Positions 22,066 to 32,602 are shown, counted from the first letter of the stretch. The stretch: DNA of 64,000 nucleotides from Pictodentalium vernedei (GCA_031216915.1 CM062289.1:23703533-23767532); one strand, 5' to 3'. Numbers and translations are program-made. Notes: generated from the letters alone by a model not told the origin.

Positions 22066-22776
22066 ATGGAACTACCAGATAGACTAGTGAAAGCCATTTC
22101 AGCTCTGGGCGTCTCATGCCCTGTCTCCTGGACTATCCAGGAAATAGGCTTGAGCATCCACATGAAAGTGGAGTTTGAAATTGAGAAGCCAACAACAGCA
22201 CCAACCTCTTCGGGGAGAGGTAGTACCTTTGGAGAGAGGATCCCCTCTCCCACTGGTCCTCACCCGAAGGGGCACGGAGGCCCTGAAAAGAGACAGCACA
22301 AGAAGAAGAAGAAGAGCCCATCGACCAAGCGCAGGGACGCCCGGCGCTTGGAGGCCTTCTGGAATAGGAAGAAAGAGTTGAGTGAGGGGGTGGAGGCTCT
22401 GGAGGCAGCCGCCAGTTCCCCTCCTAGTCCCACTGGTACACCCAATCAACTGCCGGCTCCTGAGCCGGTACAGTTGGATGAGGAACGTCCAGTGGAGACT
22501 GAGGAGGAACTGGAAGTTGCTTTTTCCCCGCCTCCCACCCCTCACTCCCCCCTTCCTTCACTACCGGAAAGCCCGGGGGAGGTACAGCCACCAATCACTA
22601 GGAAAGACATCATGAAAGAACTAGAGCTGGCAAGGGCAGAACGGGCTAAAGCAAGAGAGCTCCGAGAAAAAATCAACGCGGGCACCTACACACCACCACC
22701 AGCCTCATCACCATCACCATCACCAAGCCAACCTCCACCTAAGAAGAAGAGCCGCAAGAAGGGCAGAAAGGGATAA
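22066..22776 (+). CDS. Uncharacterised basic, proline-rich retroposon protein
   Basis: A complete 236-residue frame from ATG 22066 to TAA 22776. I do not recognise the family by name. Visible layout: residues 1-42, a possibly folded N-terminus with SWTIQE and KVEFEIE; 43-75, low complexity; 76-103, a strongly basic helix containing KKKKKSPSTKRRD; 104-140, alanine/proline-rich; 141-150, acidic; 151-177, proline-rich; 178-204, a charged helix (KELELARAERAKARELRE) that could form a coiled coil; 205-236, a proline/serine stretch ending in KKKSRKKGRKG. It resembles in style the nucleic-acid-binding ORF1 proteins of LINEs. The same blocks are conserved in the broken copy at 16951-17743, which supports real coding ancestry. 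A nuclear or RNP role is inference only. Confidence 0.6.
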   Translation: MELPDRLVKAISALGVSCPVSWTIQEIGLSIHMKVEFEIEKPTTAPTSSGRGSTFGERIPSPTGPHPKGHGGPEKRQHKKKKKSPSTKRRDARRLEAFWNRKKELSEGVEALEAAASSPPSPTGTPNQLPAPEPVQLDEERPVETEEELEVAFSPPPTPHSPLPSLPESPGEVQPPITRKDIMKELELARAERAKARELREKINAGTYTPPPASSPSPSPSQPPPKKKSRKKGRKG

Positions 22777-22837
22777 ACCTCTTCCCTCCTTCCTTTTCCT
22801 CCGTTGACACGCCGAGATATACAAAAACCAAAATTAT

Positions 22838-22905
22838 ACAGTCAACGAGGGTCGAAAGGGGCTTGTCCTCCATATCGTCCCTGGGCGCCTTTGGCGCACG
22901 AAATC
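22838..22905 (+). other. Conserved 3' stem-loops of the ORF-retroposon
   Basis: Two adjacent hairpins lie near the 3' end: one around aggggcttgtcct, the other gcgcc-ttt-ggcgc. In copy 1 the first is GGGGCTTGCCCC. In copy 2 the second is gcgtgcc-ttc-ggcacgc, where a T-A pair replaces a C-G pair. LINE 3' ends often fold as stem-loops that the RT recognises, which is the likely role. Confidence 0.55.
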
Positions 22906-23333
22906 ATTTTTTTCGTGAGTTACCAATTGAAATCCAATTAAGAGCTTTTAATACTTTTAATTATGTTAGTATAACCACAATGGATTTTCCAATTCCAGAA
23001 CAGGTAAAAAGTTTTTGTCATGGTTTCAGTCTTCAAAGGGGCGGTCTCTCAAGACAGGTCCATTATGGCATAAAAATACAAGTTGGTACCAGGTCACAGT
23101 GGTATCTCAAGACAGGTGGTATCTCAAGACAGGTGGTCTCTCAAGACAGGTTTTACTGCTAAAATAGAACCTGGTAACCAATGCCAGGGTGGAAGCCTTC
23201 TAAAATGGGTAACAATTGGTTGAATTTGACTTTATATCCATGTTGTAGTCATGATTAGTCATTGTGTAGAAATATCTGACCTTAAACACCAGTAAATAAA
23301 TGAATATGCATTAGTTTGTTGTTAGCCCAACAA

Positions 23334-23913
23334 TAGTGTTCAATCGATGATCGGAACCGGCCACCACAATTGGCCGATTGTGGGCAGTCGGATGACAACA
23401 GCAATGGCTCCTGGAATATCGGTTCAACCGATTGTTGTCAAGCATTTTGAGATGATTCATTAAACCGCATTTTATTCTCTTCTGCAATTGTATAATTGTT
23501 AATGTAAAATGATACCATTCAATAAAGTTGAGAAACAACCACAATGTGTATTCTTAATCTCTCTAAACACCCCGTTACGGGACATACAAGTTAAACAACA
23601 TGCAAAGCTTACAACTGGGCGAAATCGCTAGTTCATACCGGAAAAGTGACAGTTACACTCCATTGACTCAGGCAGAAGTAAAATTACCAGTCGCATGCAC
23701 TTGGGCAGTAAACGTGGCTCAAATGTGCGCGACTGGTAATTTTATTTCGACCCCAGTCAGCGAAGTTTAACAACGAAAAATGTTCAGATTAATGTGGTTC
23801 TTTCGAGCCTCGACTTGTCCTAGTGCACGGTATTACAATCGGAATCAACCGATTGTGAGCTGAAATAACTGGTAATCGGTCAACGACCATTTTTGGTAAT
23901 CGGTTGAACACTA
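23334..23913. mobile_element. hAT-type MITE, TAGTGTTCAAYCGAT termini
   Basis: The 580-bp element starts TAGTGTTCAATCGATGATCG and ends with the complement of TAGTGTTCAACCGATTACC, with a perfect 8-bp duplication cccaacaa (23326-23333 and 23914-23921). Several further copies of the aatcggttgaac motif lie subterminally. No coding capacity. Confidence 0.93.
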
Positions 23914-24640
23914 CCCAACAACCGAAAAAACTTAACCTTTTGATACTTTTGTACGTATTATGACGTACGAAATCAAAAAGCGCTTTGATACTTTGTGGTC
24001 ATTGGTTTTGTATTCCCAGTACACAGTTGTTATAATCAACACGTTTTCCCATGTGTATTTTGTGTACACAACAAATCCCGAGATGCGATATTGCAAACTT
24101 TCAAATCCCATTATGCAACAGACTTGTCATTTTGAAAATTTCAGAAGGGCCATTATGGTTCACCTCAAATCACCCCAGGAGGGCCATTTTTGGGTTTGCG
24201 TAAAATGATCCCACGAGGGTCATTTATGGTTTGCGGGGGCCATTTTGTTTCAGCCTGCTGAGTAGAGAACTAATATCATTTTAAGGTACATGGTTTGTGT
24301 AATTATGATGTACGTCATCACGTAATGTATTGTAGAGTTGAAACGATAACCTATTTTTCAAAGTTGACTAGTCGACGGGAGTAATCGATTCAAACTTGAC
24401 TAGTCGACTTTTCTGTTGAAAACATAATTGTCTCAGTAAATTAGGTGATAAGAGACTGTTACATGTAAGTTGGTAACCCTTTTGTTTAAATATAGAACCT
24501 TAGTGAGCACGCTCACATACCCCACGCACCCCGATATTTAAAGCTCTAATCATTTTTTAAAAATAAACATAGATTCTAGGAATACTGCAGAAAACAGTGT
24601 TCTGTAGTTTCAACGGTATTGAAAGAATTCAAGCAGAGAA
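23914..24640. other. Spacer with short repeats
   Basis: No gene. A loose repeat of agggccattt (24145-24250) and a direct repeat of aagttgactagtcgac (24361, 24396) are present. A TAGAGTTGAAACGATAACC stretch at 24331 resembles a hAT end but has no partner that I can find. Confidence 0.5.
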
Positions 24641-24644
24641 AAAG

Positions 24645-25262
24645 CCTGGAAAACTGTAATTTTGATGAACTTTTCAAAGTCTATGGGGCCGTAATTTTGG
24701 TAAAAATCAGTGGAGTGGAACAAAACCCAAACTTGTTCTGTAGGCCACCATGTTAGACTAACATATCAAAAATCAGCTCAATATCTGGAAGCGTGTAGGA
24801 AAAATGTCTGGAAAACTGTAATTTTGATGAACTTTTCAAAGTTCAAGGGTCGTAATTTCGGTAAAAATCAGTGGAGCGGAACAAAATGCAAACTTGATCT
24901 GTAGGCCACCATGTCAGACTAACATACCAAACATCAGCTCAATATCTGGAAGCATGTAGAAAAAAAGTCTGGAAAACTGTAATTTCAATGCATTTTTCAG
25001 AGTCCAAGGGTCGTAATTTCGGTAAAAATCTGGAGCGGAACAAAACGCAAACTTGTTCTGTAGGCCACCATGTTAGACTAACATACCAAAAATCAGCTCA
25101 ATATCTGGAAGCGTGTAGGAAAAAAGTCTGCAAAACTGTAATTTTGATGAACTTTTCAAAGTTCAAGGGCCGTAATTTTGGTAAAAATCAGTGGAGCGGA
25201 ACAAAATGCAAACTTGATCTGTAGGCCACCATGTTAGACTAACATACCCAAAAACAGCTCAA
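24645..25262 (+). repeat. Four-unit ~161-bp tandem repeat
   Basis: The unit has ggaaaactgtaattttgatg, cgtaattt-ggtaaaaatc and gtaggccaccatgt. The gtaggccacc anchors lie at about 24740, 24901, 25060 and 25221, so the period is 159-161. Because that is not a multiple of three, the frames read through it are probably incidental. Confidence 0.9.
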
Positions 25263-25620
25263 TATCTTTGAAAAAGTGCTGAGTCAGTATTTTTTAACAC
25301 TGTGGGTAATGGGAAAAATATATAAGACTACTTTTCTCCCAAACCACTGCTCCAAAAGCTTTCAAATTTCACATATAACATCTTTGGAAGATTGTTTCAC
25401 ACGTTTATTGAAATCAATTGCCTGGGTCCATATTTGGGCTCTCTATGGGAGCCCAAATGTTTAAATTAGTGCAGTATGAGGAGTATTTTTTAAAAATCTT
25501 CTTCAGATCTACCAATAAGAATCCTTTGATATTTGGTATGCAGCATCCTTAGGGGGGTGAGATTCAAGTTTGTTCAAGCCAAGTCCCTGGTTTCATATTT
25601 AGGCTGAACATTTGGGGTCC
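25263..25620 (+). repeat. ~165-bp repeat monomers, first cluster
   Basis: It contains gaaaaagtgctgagtcag (also at 33247), aatcttcttcagatc, gatatttggtatgcagcatc and gtccatatttgggctc, the same modules and order as the large array at 33.3-34.7 kb. Confidence 0.8.
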
Positions 25621-26300
25621 CGTTGCGGTCTTAGAAATTTTGGACCAAAATCTGGGATTTGTTTGTTTGTTTTTTTATGTGTTTCGGTCAAATTTAAGAC
25701 AAACAAAATTTTTTTTTCCACTAAAAATTTGGGGTCTGGGTGGGATTGGTTTTTTATGCGTTTCGGTCAATTTTAAGAGAAAATTTTTTTTTTTTTTTTA
25801 CACTGAAAATTTGGGGTCTAGGTGGGACTTAGAAAATTTTGGACGAAAATCCCCCAAAATTTTTTTTGTTTTTTATGCGTTTCGGTCAATTTTAAGAGAA
25901 AATTTTTTTTTTTATTTTACACTGAAAATTTGGGGTCTGGGTGGGACTTCGAATTTGGACCAAAATCCGGAAATTAGTTTTTTATGCGTTTTAAGAAGAA
26001 AAAAAAAATTCTAGGCTGAAAATATTTTGTTTGGGGAAAAAATTCTGTTTTTTATGCGTTTATCTCAATTTTGGGACGTAAAAGTGCAGGAACTGAAAAT
26101 AGAAGGCAAATCCTGTGTACTGTGTGGGCACAATCGCTTCATCTAGTTGGTATATGCTTTTCTTCTGAGGGGTGTATGCAGCTTATTCAAGTCCTTGGTT
26201 TGGTATTTAGACTACCATGTCAGGTGAGCTCCCGCAGGCCCCCTGGGGCCTGTTGTTTTGTTTTGCTAACGAAAAAAGTTGTCAAAAAACTTTGCATTCA
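25621..26300 (+). repeat. ~110-bp tandem repeat and terminal module
   Basis: About four units at 25630-26060 of gaaaatttggggtct-gggt, ttttttatgcgtttcggtca and a T run. The segment at 26205-26260 (accatgtcaggtgagc, aggccccctggggcct) recurs at 34743-34790, where it also closes a 165-bp array. It may therefore be a fixed terminal module of this composite repeat. Confidence 0.8.
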
Positions 26301-26799
26301 TCTGAATAATACAGTCCAGTTTACAATAAAATATAAGGATGTTCAGTGTTTTGAAAAGCTCCTCTCCCAATAACAGCTACTGTGGGTTTTTTTCATTCAA
26401 AGTAATCATTCACACACTTGTTTATCACCACCAGTAGAAGAAAATTAACAAAATGTCACACTGTCATGAAATGTCACACTGTATGATACATCACTTGTCA
26501 CTTCAGACATCTCCACAGAACAGAAAATAGATCCCGTCCATAAAAAAGAGAAACAGTCAATCAGTACCCAATTACAGTGCTATATTTTTAATACCACAAC
26601 CAATGGCCCAGACGAGCTGGTGCTAACTCAATACATGTATAATTCAGGGCCTAACCAAATTTTGCACCCCTCAATCCCCCAAATTTGCATACAAAACCCC
26701 AAAATTCAAGTCCTATCTGGTCCTCCATACATTTGTTATCTGCGCATGCACTGTATCCAAAAGGTACCGAAATTAGCGCCAACCATCATTCTTTTGAGT

Positions 26800-27585
26800 C
26801 TGATGGACTGGGGCATGTCTCTAAGTCCTGCAGACTTGAAGTGTCAGGGTCTTTGGGACCCTCCGTTCCTAGAGAAGTACATAAACATCAAGGAGATGAT
26901 GTCTATCTGGCAAGCACTACAACATTGGATTCTTCAAATAGCGAATGTCCATGTTCAGAGTCTGTCGGGCAACTCGATGGTTGTTGCTTACCTCAGGAAC
27001 CAAGGTGGCACTCATTCGATTCCGTTATGCGAATTAACGGAGAAGATTCTCCTATTCGTTCTGAACCATCTTGTACATCTCTCAGTCCGTCATATACCGG
27101 GTCGTCTGAACGTACTAGCAGTCTCATTCTCTCGGAAAGGTCGCCTGTTACCATCGGAGTGGACTCTCAACAAGCGAATATTCAGTCAGATCTGCTACCA
27201 GTGGGATCGTCCCATGAAAGATCTTTTTGCGACACACCTAAACAATCAGTTACCGATGTACAATCTCATGGGACAGAATGATAGGATATGCATATCCTCC
27301 TGCTCCATTGATTTAGCAGGTTCTGTTAAAGATCAAACAGTCTCACTGCAAAATCCTGCTAGTAGCACCTTTTTGTCGTCACAGAAACCTTGGATCAGTC
27401 TTCTCAGGTGTCTGTTACGGGACATTCCCCAGAAGCTTCCTCCTCGAAAGAATCTTCTATATCAGGGGAAGTCACGTGCACTGCATCACAACCCGGAAGG
27501 TCTCAACCTTCACGTATTTCCGTTGTGCAGTCCTTCTTGCACGAAAAACATTTTACAGGACGAGCAGTGGATGCAATTTCTAACT
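26800..27585 (+). pseudogene. DIRS RNase H domain and linker
   Basis: One open frame runs from 26620 to 27609; its useful part starts about 26800. Blocks: DWGMSL then GLWDPP, YINIKEMMSIWQALQHW, NSMVVAYLRNQGGT, HIPGRLNVLA, SEWTLN and MKDLFAT-LNNQLP-Y, in the order of DIRS RNase H domains. Two acidic positions look lost: the D before NSMVV is G, and the D after NVLA is V. The frame is open but the enzyme is probably dead. Confidence 0.85.
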
Positions 27586-28403
27586 GTAGGAGGACCTCCT
27601 TTTCGTTGAATTATGCAGCGAAGTGGGGGGGTTTTCTTCCGTTGGTGTACAGATCAGTATGTAGACCTCAATGATCCGTCCATTCCACATATTGCCAATT
27701 TCCTTGTCTACCTGTTTGACGTACTCAAATTGCAGCCTGTCACTATTAAGGGCTACAGGTCTATGTTATCAGACACTTACCCTCATCATGACAACTGGCT
27801 ATTGGATCAGTTACTTCTTTATCCAAGCTAGTTAGAAATTTCTCAGATTAATTCTTAAATGGAATTTGGCTTGGGTTCTGTTGAAGCTTCAAGAAGCTCC
27901 TTTTGAGCCGTTAGACAATGTACAGTTCAAATTCTTGACCTATAAATGGCTTTTCTCTAAGCCTTTGCATCTGCCAGAAGAGTTAGTGAACTTCTTGCAT
28001 TATCTGACGATGATTCCCATTACCGTAGTGTGGGTAATACTCTCTTACCCTTACTACGGAAGTGGGATTCTTGGCTAAGAATCAGATTCCGCATAAGTGG
28101 GCGGAGCCTATTGTCATTAAGGCTTTACCGTCCTCGGATAACCATAGACCTTTGCTGTGTCCAGTTAGAGCAATGCGCATTTATAAACGTCGATCGGATT
28201 TTATTAGAAAGGGAAGAAAATGTTTCTTTCACTGATTCCTAACAGAAAAGATATATCTGTTCATTCTATCGCTAGATGGATTCACTTGGCAATACACATT
28301 GCCAATGAAAGTTTATCTTTGGATAAATGTGCTGTCCACAAGATTTCAGTGCACAAGGTTAGAGCACTGTCCACTTGGGCTTATTCTAACAGTATAGCCA
28401 TTA
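27586..28403 (+). pseudogene. DIRS tyrosine recombinase, 5' part, frameshifted
   Basis: An N-terminal core-binding region (WCTDQYVDLNDPSIPHIANF, then TIKGYRSMLSDTYPH) is followed, after frame changes near 27890, 28000 and 28200, by RKDISVHSIARWI and KISVHKVRALSTWAYSN, the H-x-x-R box of the catalytic domain. It is cut at 28404 by the hAT-like insertion. In DIRS elements this enzyme integrates the circular cDNA. Confidence 0.85.
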
Positions 28404-28671
28404 CTGATCTTTAGAGCTGTCTCGGTGTCGGTTTTTTCGGTGTGATTTTCGGTGTACAAGAACACCGAAAATCAAACCGAAGCAATTTTTAAAAAATCGC
28501 AAAAGTCGATGTTATACCCATAATGCAATTTTCTGTTGCTGTTGTGCATTTGCAACATGGAGCGACGTGCCACTCGCATAAAAGGAAGTCAGCAAGTTAC
28601 AATTTTTTCTCTCGATATTTTCATAATTCATAATAGACATTTAATTAACTAAGAGCGTGTGGTCAATAGTC

Positions 28672-29845
28672 AATATGCTTTCCTTGAGTTGGGGCCTATC
28701 GGCCCCGGCCCCGATCAGCCCCTTCTCGGGGTTTTTTTTTTCGGCCCCAACTTTTTTTTCTGTCTTGGCTCCCGAAATCTCAATGTTGGAAGGTTTGGGC
28801 AACAAAATTTTGCGAGATTAATTTTTCCATTCACGTCTCATTCACCCAAGTGTGTTTACAATAGAAGAAGCAGCAAATAACAGATAAAATAATAATACAA
28901 ACTGTTTTTGTCTGATTTGAACTAACATCCACCTAAATCCGCATGAAAACTGAGAAAATCCCAAGATTAAACAAAAAAAAAACAAACACATTTACGAGAC
29001 TTCGAAAGCACGCTTGTCAACTAATGGGGGAATTCCCTTCAATCCCACAATACTATGCACGGGTACAACCGATCCTAACATCTGAATAAATGCAACACAA
29101 GACACAGAAACTGCCATCAAAATAAATGTACGAAATAAAATAAAATGTGTACCTGTGTCGATGTGTAGAGGTAGGGGCCGGGGGGGGGGGGGGGGGGGGG
29201 GGGTGGGGGGTGTGTTGCAGGGGGGTGCATTCCATTTCTGAAATATCCAAAGCTGTGGGGAATTTTCATTGATTGAAATTATTTAAAGGGTAAACTGAAA
29301 TTTTTTTTTTTTAATTTTTTCTTTAAGACAACCCTTGCATCGAAAATACACACCCCACAATATGTACGAAACGTCCTAAAATTTTATCAACAAAAAATCC
29401 AAAATGTCTTAAGTACGAAACGTCCAGCACCCACATGATGAGTCCAAGTCTGGCCGTCCCTGGGACGATTCGTCCCCTAACATAGTGGGACGTTTTGTCC
29501 TCGAGACAATAGCAAATCATTAAGATGATATGGGATGTTGGATTTTTTTCATGATGTAACAAGACATGATCACATCCTTAGAAATGGTTTGCCAAACCAG
29601 TTTTAATGATACACATCACATGTTCACATTAAGTTGTGGATTGGTTTTTGCCTAAAAAACATATAGGTAGATAAGAAACACATTCCACTGGAATGTGTTT
29701 TTTTTTATCTACCTAGATTTTTTTTTTCTAAGCAAAAGCAATCGACTAAGGTCGCCATTGGAAAGAATGTAACAACATAAAATTACCCCAAAAGGCCCTG
29801 ACCTCAACATCTGGGGGACTTTTTTTAGGCAAGGCAAGCCCTGCA
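28672..29845. mobile_element. Decayed CAGGGCTTGCCTTG-type element, nested
   Basis: The right end reads, in complement, CAGGGCTTGCCTTGCC. The left end keeps ccttgagttggggcc but has lost CAGGG. Both match the terminal zones of the MITE at 13432-13644. Boundaries are uncertain, and it could be two separate fragments. Confidence 0.5.
29664..29716. repeat. Short hairpin
   Basis: Arms aggtagata-gaaacacattcc and complement are nearly perfect, with a loop of a few bases. Confidence 0.85.
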
Positions 29846-30385
29846 CTTGATTGATAGTCGAGTGTCCCTGCTGCTAATTGTGCAAATCCCTCAGTCCCGA
29901 TAATCTTCCAATCTGTGTGCCGTTTTCTGTTCAATTACTGGACTTTTGTTTCAAGAGTTTGCAGCAGGAACACTCAACTGTCAATCGAGTGTGCACATTC
30001 AGCACGCGCTCTTATGTTAATTAAATGTTTACACGTGAAACCTAAACTAACATTGTGGATTTAAAGGCTCTTAATTTCATTACGTTGAATGATAGAATAT
30101 TCAATACACATCATGACATGCATAGATTATTAGATTAATGCCTGACGATCATAAAGGTACTGTATTTTTTCAATATTTTACAAAAAAAGTGTTTTTATGG
30201 ACTTGAAACGAGGCCCACTTTTCTCAAAACAGCGCTAAAAGTTACTAAAACCTCACTCGCGCACGATTTTCAAACTCGAAAGACTGAATGAGGCACATGT
30301 GTTATTAACATCGACATCAAGGTTTTTTGTCCAAAAAAATCGCAAATCGACATCAAAGTCAAATTTCAACACCGAGACAGATCTA

Positions 30386-30530
30386 CTGATCTTATGAAGG
30401 CTGCATACTGGACACAGCCCATTTCAGTTACCAAGTTTTACCTTAGAAATTTAGAGTCCATCTCCGGTGACCTTAGATCTTTGGGTCCTCTTTCTGTTGC
30501 TCAGAATGTCGTCCGTTAATATTACATCTA
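30386..30530 (+). pseudogene. DIRS tyrosine recombinase, 3' end
   Basis: It resumes directly after the hAT-like insertion with DLMKAAYWTQPISVTKFYLR, the C-terminal stretch expected after the H-x-x-R box (family pattern A-W-x-x-x-x-F--Y). The part upstream of the insertion ends in IAITDL, and ctgatctt codes the shared residues, so the two parts were one frame. Confidence 0.88.
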
Positions 30531-31333
30531 CAAGGTGTCCAGGAAGTCTGCTCGAGCACTGACACTGTTCCAATGCCCTCTTCGTTCTGAGGGGGGACGT
30601 TTTTTCCCTTATGTTATTTGGCTTTATAGTAAAAAGCAAGGGAATACCTCCTCCAGAGACAGTAGTCCAGCATCGGTGCTGGGGAGTTTTAATGTGTAGC
30701 TCGATGTGAAGCAATAACTATGTCTCATTTATGTACTGTTTTTAAAGTGTAGCTCACTGTGAAGCATTTGTATATGTTACGTGTCATACGAGCGTTAATA
30801 TACAATACTCGGACACTTTTAAATGAGTATAAAGCATCTCAGTCTGGACTAGCTTCATATATTGGTTTCCTTCACCAAATTGGCATAACAGGTTATGCTG
30901 GCATTAAATGGAGAAATTATGTAATTCTCAATTACATTGTTGGTGTTTTGCCATTCTCTTTTCTTCTAAAAGAGAAGGACATATGTAATTCCTATGTATT
31001 CTATTCTCCTGTAAGAGCTATCCTTTCTTGAGAGGTTGGATTTTCCTTTAAGTCCTAGGCCCTCCAGCCTTTTTACGATTCATCTAGTCTGGGCCATGGG
31101 CTGTGATATAAAAATATGATAAATTTTAAGTAATATGTATATTTTTTATACTTATCAATAGCCCAGACGGGGATGGCCCTTCCATGAGTGGGCACTCTTA
31201 CCTCCCCGCTGATTATAACATTTAGCAGGCACTGTAGAATGACTGATGGTTGGCTCCAATTTCGGTACCTTCCTGGACAATGTGCATGCGCAGATAACAA
31301 AAGTATGGAGGACCAGATCGGACTTGAATTTTT

Positions 31334-31430
31334 AGCTCAACTTTGACGAAGTCAAATTTGAGCTATTGTCATGGCCCGTCGTCCGTCTGTCCGTCCATCC
31401 GTCTGGCCGTCTGTCCGTACGTCAACAATT
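31334..31430 (+). repeat. Hairpin and CCGT-rich start of a composite repeat
   Basis: Agctcaactttgac pairs with the downstream gtcaaatttgagct, followed by about 50 bp of cgtc/ccgt repeats. A similar hairpin (agctcacctgac-tttcagtcagg-agagct) with cgtccgtcgtccgt starts at 32605. This hairpin plus CCGT arrangement is common at the start of repeat arrays in marine molluscs. Confidence 0.8.
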
Positions 31431-31434
31431 GGCT

Positions 31435-32602
31435 ATGGCTCGGGCTAGAGGTCGTATTTATGAACCGATCTTTACGAAACTTCTTGTGTACCTTTGTTAT
31501 GACCCTGGGACGGGAACGAGTGTTTTTAGGTGTGGTCCGAAATTCAAGATGGCTGCCAGCGGCCATTTTGTACCGATGATGCAAAAATCAGTTTTTTGTA
31601 CAGAACTTCTGTATGAAAGTTCTGATTTGAATAAAGTTTTGTATAAATGTTTAGTACCATGGGATACATCACATATAATACGGGTTTTTTTCTCGTGCGT
31701 AAATTATGCAAATTAGACTGACTTTGATTTATTTAGTGTTACTTTCAGAGCTGTAAGTGCCAAGCTGCTATGGCTCGGGCTAGAGGCCGTATTTATGAAC
31801 CGATCTTTACGAAACTTCTTGGGTACCTTTGTTATGACCGTGGGATGAGAACGAGTGTTTTTGGGTGCAGTTCGAAATTCAAGATGGCTGCCAGCAGCCA
31901 TTTTGTACCGATGATGCAGAAATTTTTTTTTTGTACAGAACTTCCATATGAAAGCTCTGATTTGAATAATTTTTCGTATGAATGTTTAGTACCATGGGAT
32001 ACATCACATATAATACGGGTTTTTTTCTCGTGCGTAGATTGTGCAAATTAGACTAATTTTGATGTTTTTTGGTGTTACTTTCAGCACTGTAAGTGCAAAT
32101 GCCAATACGGCTCGGGCTGGAGGCCGTATTTATGAACCGATCTTTACGAAACTCCTTGGGTACCTTTGTTATCACCGTGGGACGAGAACGAGTGTTTTTG
32201 GGTGTGGTCCGAAATTCAAGATGGCCGATGGCAGCCATTTTGTACAAAATTTGGTGCAATCAGATTTTTGCACAGAACTTCCATATGAAAGCGCTGATTT
32301 GAATAATTTTTTGTGTGAATGTTTATTACCATGGGATACATCACATATAATACAGGTTTTTTCCTCGTGCAGAAATTATGCAAATTAGATGAACTTTGAT
32401 TTTTTCAGTGCGACTTACACACAGTAAATACACATGTCAATACGGCTCAGACTAGAGTCTGTATTTATGAACTGATCTTCACGAAATGTCTTGGGTACCT
32501 TTGTTATCACCTTGGGATGAGAACGAGTGTTTCTGGGTGCGGTCTAAAATTCAAGATGGCTGCCAGTGGCCATTTTGTACCGAAATTAGGTCTAATCAGT
32601 TT
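31435..32602 (+). repeat. ~335-bp tandem repeat, four units
   Basis: Units start at about 31435, 31770, 32107 and 32440 with ggctcgggctagaggc or close variants, followed by cgatctttacgaaactt and aaattcaagatggc. The first three carry a 282-nt open frame (93 codons plus TAG) of equal length; the fourth is cut before its end. Spacers of about 53 bp between frames vary in length. Whether the frame is coding is discussed as a finding. Confidence 0.92.

Larger units (their letters stand above)
21978..22915 (+). mobile_element. ORF-retroposon, copy 3 (intact, with target duplications)
   Basis: The 938-bp unit is flanked by near-identical direct repeats starting tgagttaccaatt (21958-21977 and 22916-22934; one indel and one mismatch in about 19 bp). 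Duplications of this length, with no terminal inverted repeats, point to retroposition. Layout: 88-bp leader, a 236-codon ORF, and a 139-bp 3' region ending in two stem-loops and a T-rich end. There is no RT and no poly(A), so it must use another element's machinery. A LINE that has kept only ORF1 and its 3' tail (half-LINE) is my favoured reading. Confidence 0.7.
18395..23157. mobile_element. Pogo-like element expanded by nested insertions
   Basis: The left terminus CAGTAGAACCTGTCTTGAGA is preceded by TA. The right terminus, in complement, is CAGTAAAACCTGTCTTGAGA. Gtctctcaagacagg is repeated subterminally on both sides (18433-18470, 23041-23150). This resembles pogo/Tigger termini (CAGTnGAACC). 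The TA at the right is not intact. No pogo transposase is visible; most of the length is accounted for by the nested elements. Confidence 0.6.
28412..30385. mobile_element. 1974-bp hAT-like element inserted in the DIRS recombinase
   Basis: Termini TAGAGCTGTCTCGGTGT and, in complement, TAGATCTGTCTCGGTGT match at 16 of 17. A perfect 8-bp duplication ctgatctt flanks it (28404-28411 and 30386-30393). Removing it restores the recombinase reading. Internally there is a cggtgt-rich subterminal zone, a G24 tract (29180-29203), a hairpin at 29664-29716 and a nested partial MITE. No transposase frame is recognisable. Confidence 0.93.
26699..31333 (+). mobile_element. DIRS-type tyrosine-recombinase retrotransposon, internally deleted
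   Basis: Inverted terminal repeats of about 95 bp (26699-26792 and 31237-31333; atctggtcctccatac, ttatctgcgcatgca, ggtaccgaaatt) bracket an RNase H and a tyrosine recombinase on the + strand, the hallmark of DIRS1-like elements. The left repeat runs straight into the RNase H start, so GAG and reverse transcriptase are missing. No target duplication is expected for the group. About 500 bp between recombinase and right repeat (30530-31236) is untranslated as far as I can see; it includes an inverted pair around gcccagac. Confidence 0.85.

Noticed and set aside
24331..24430. Complete hAT element starting TAGAGTTGAAACGATAACC
   Set aside because: No matching right terminus or 8-bp duplication was found; the following direct repeat of aagttgactagtcgac does not supply one.
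24710..25224. Repeated frames of 62-78 codons in the ~161-bp tandem repeat
   Set aside because: The period of 159-161 is not a multiple of three and the frames merely restart in each unit; no domain, and nothing like the constant 282-nt frame of the ~335-bp repeat.
30759..31031. 90-codon frame after the DIRS recombinase
   Set aside because: It lies in the expected untranslated part of the DIRS element, has no motif, and follows the natural end of the recombinase.
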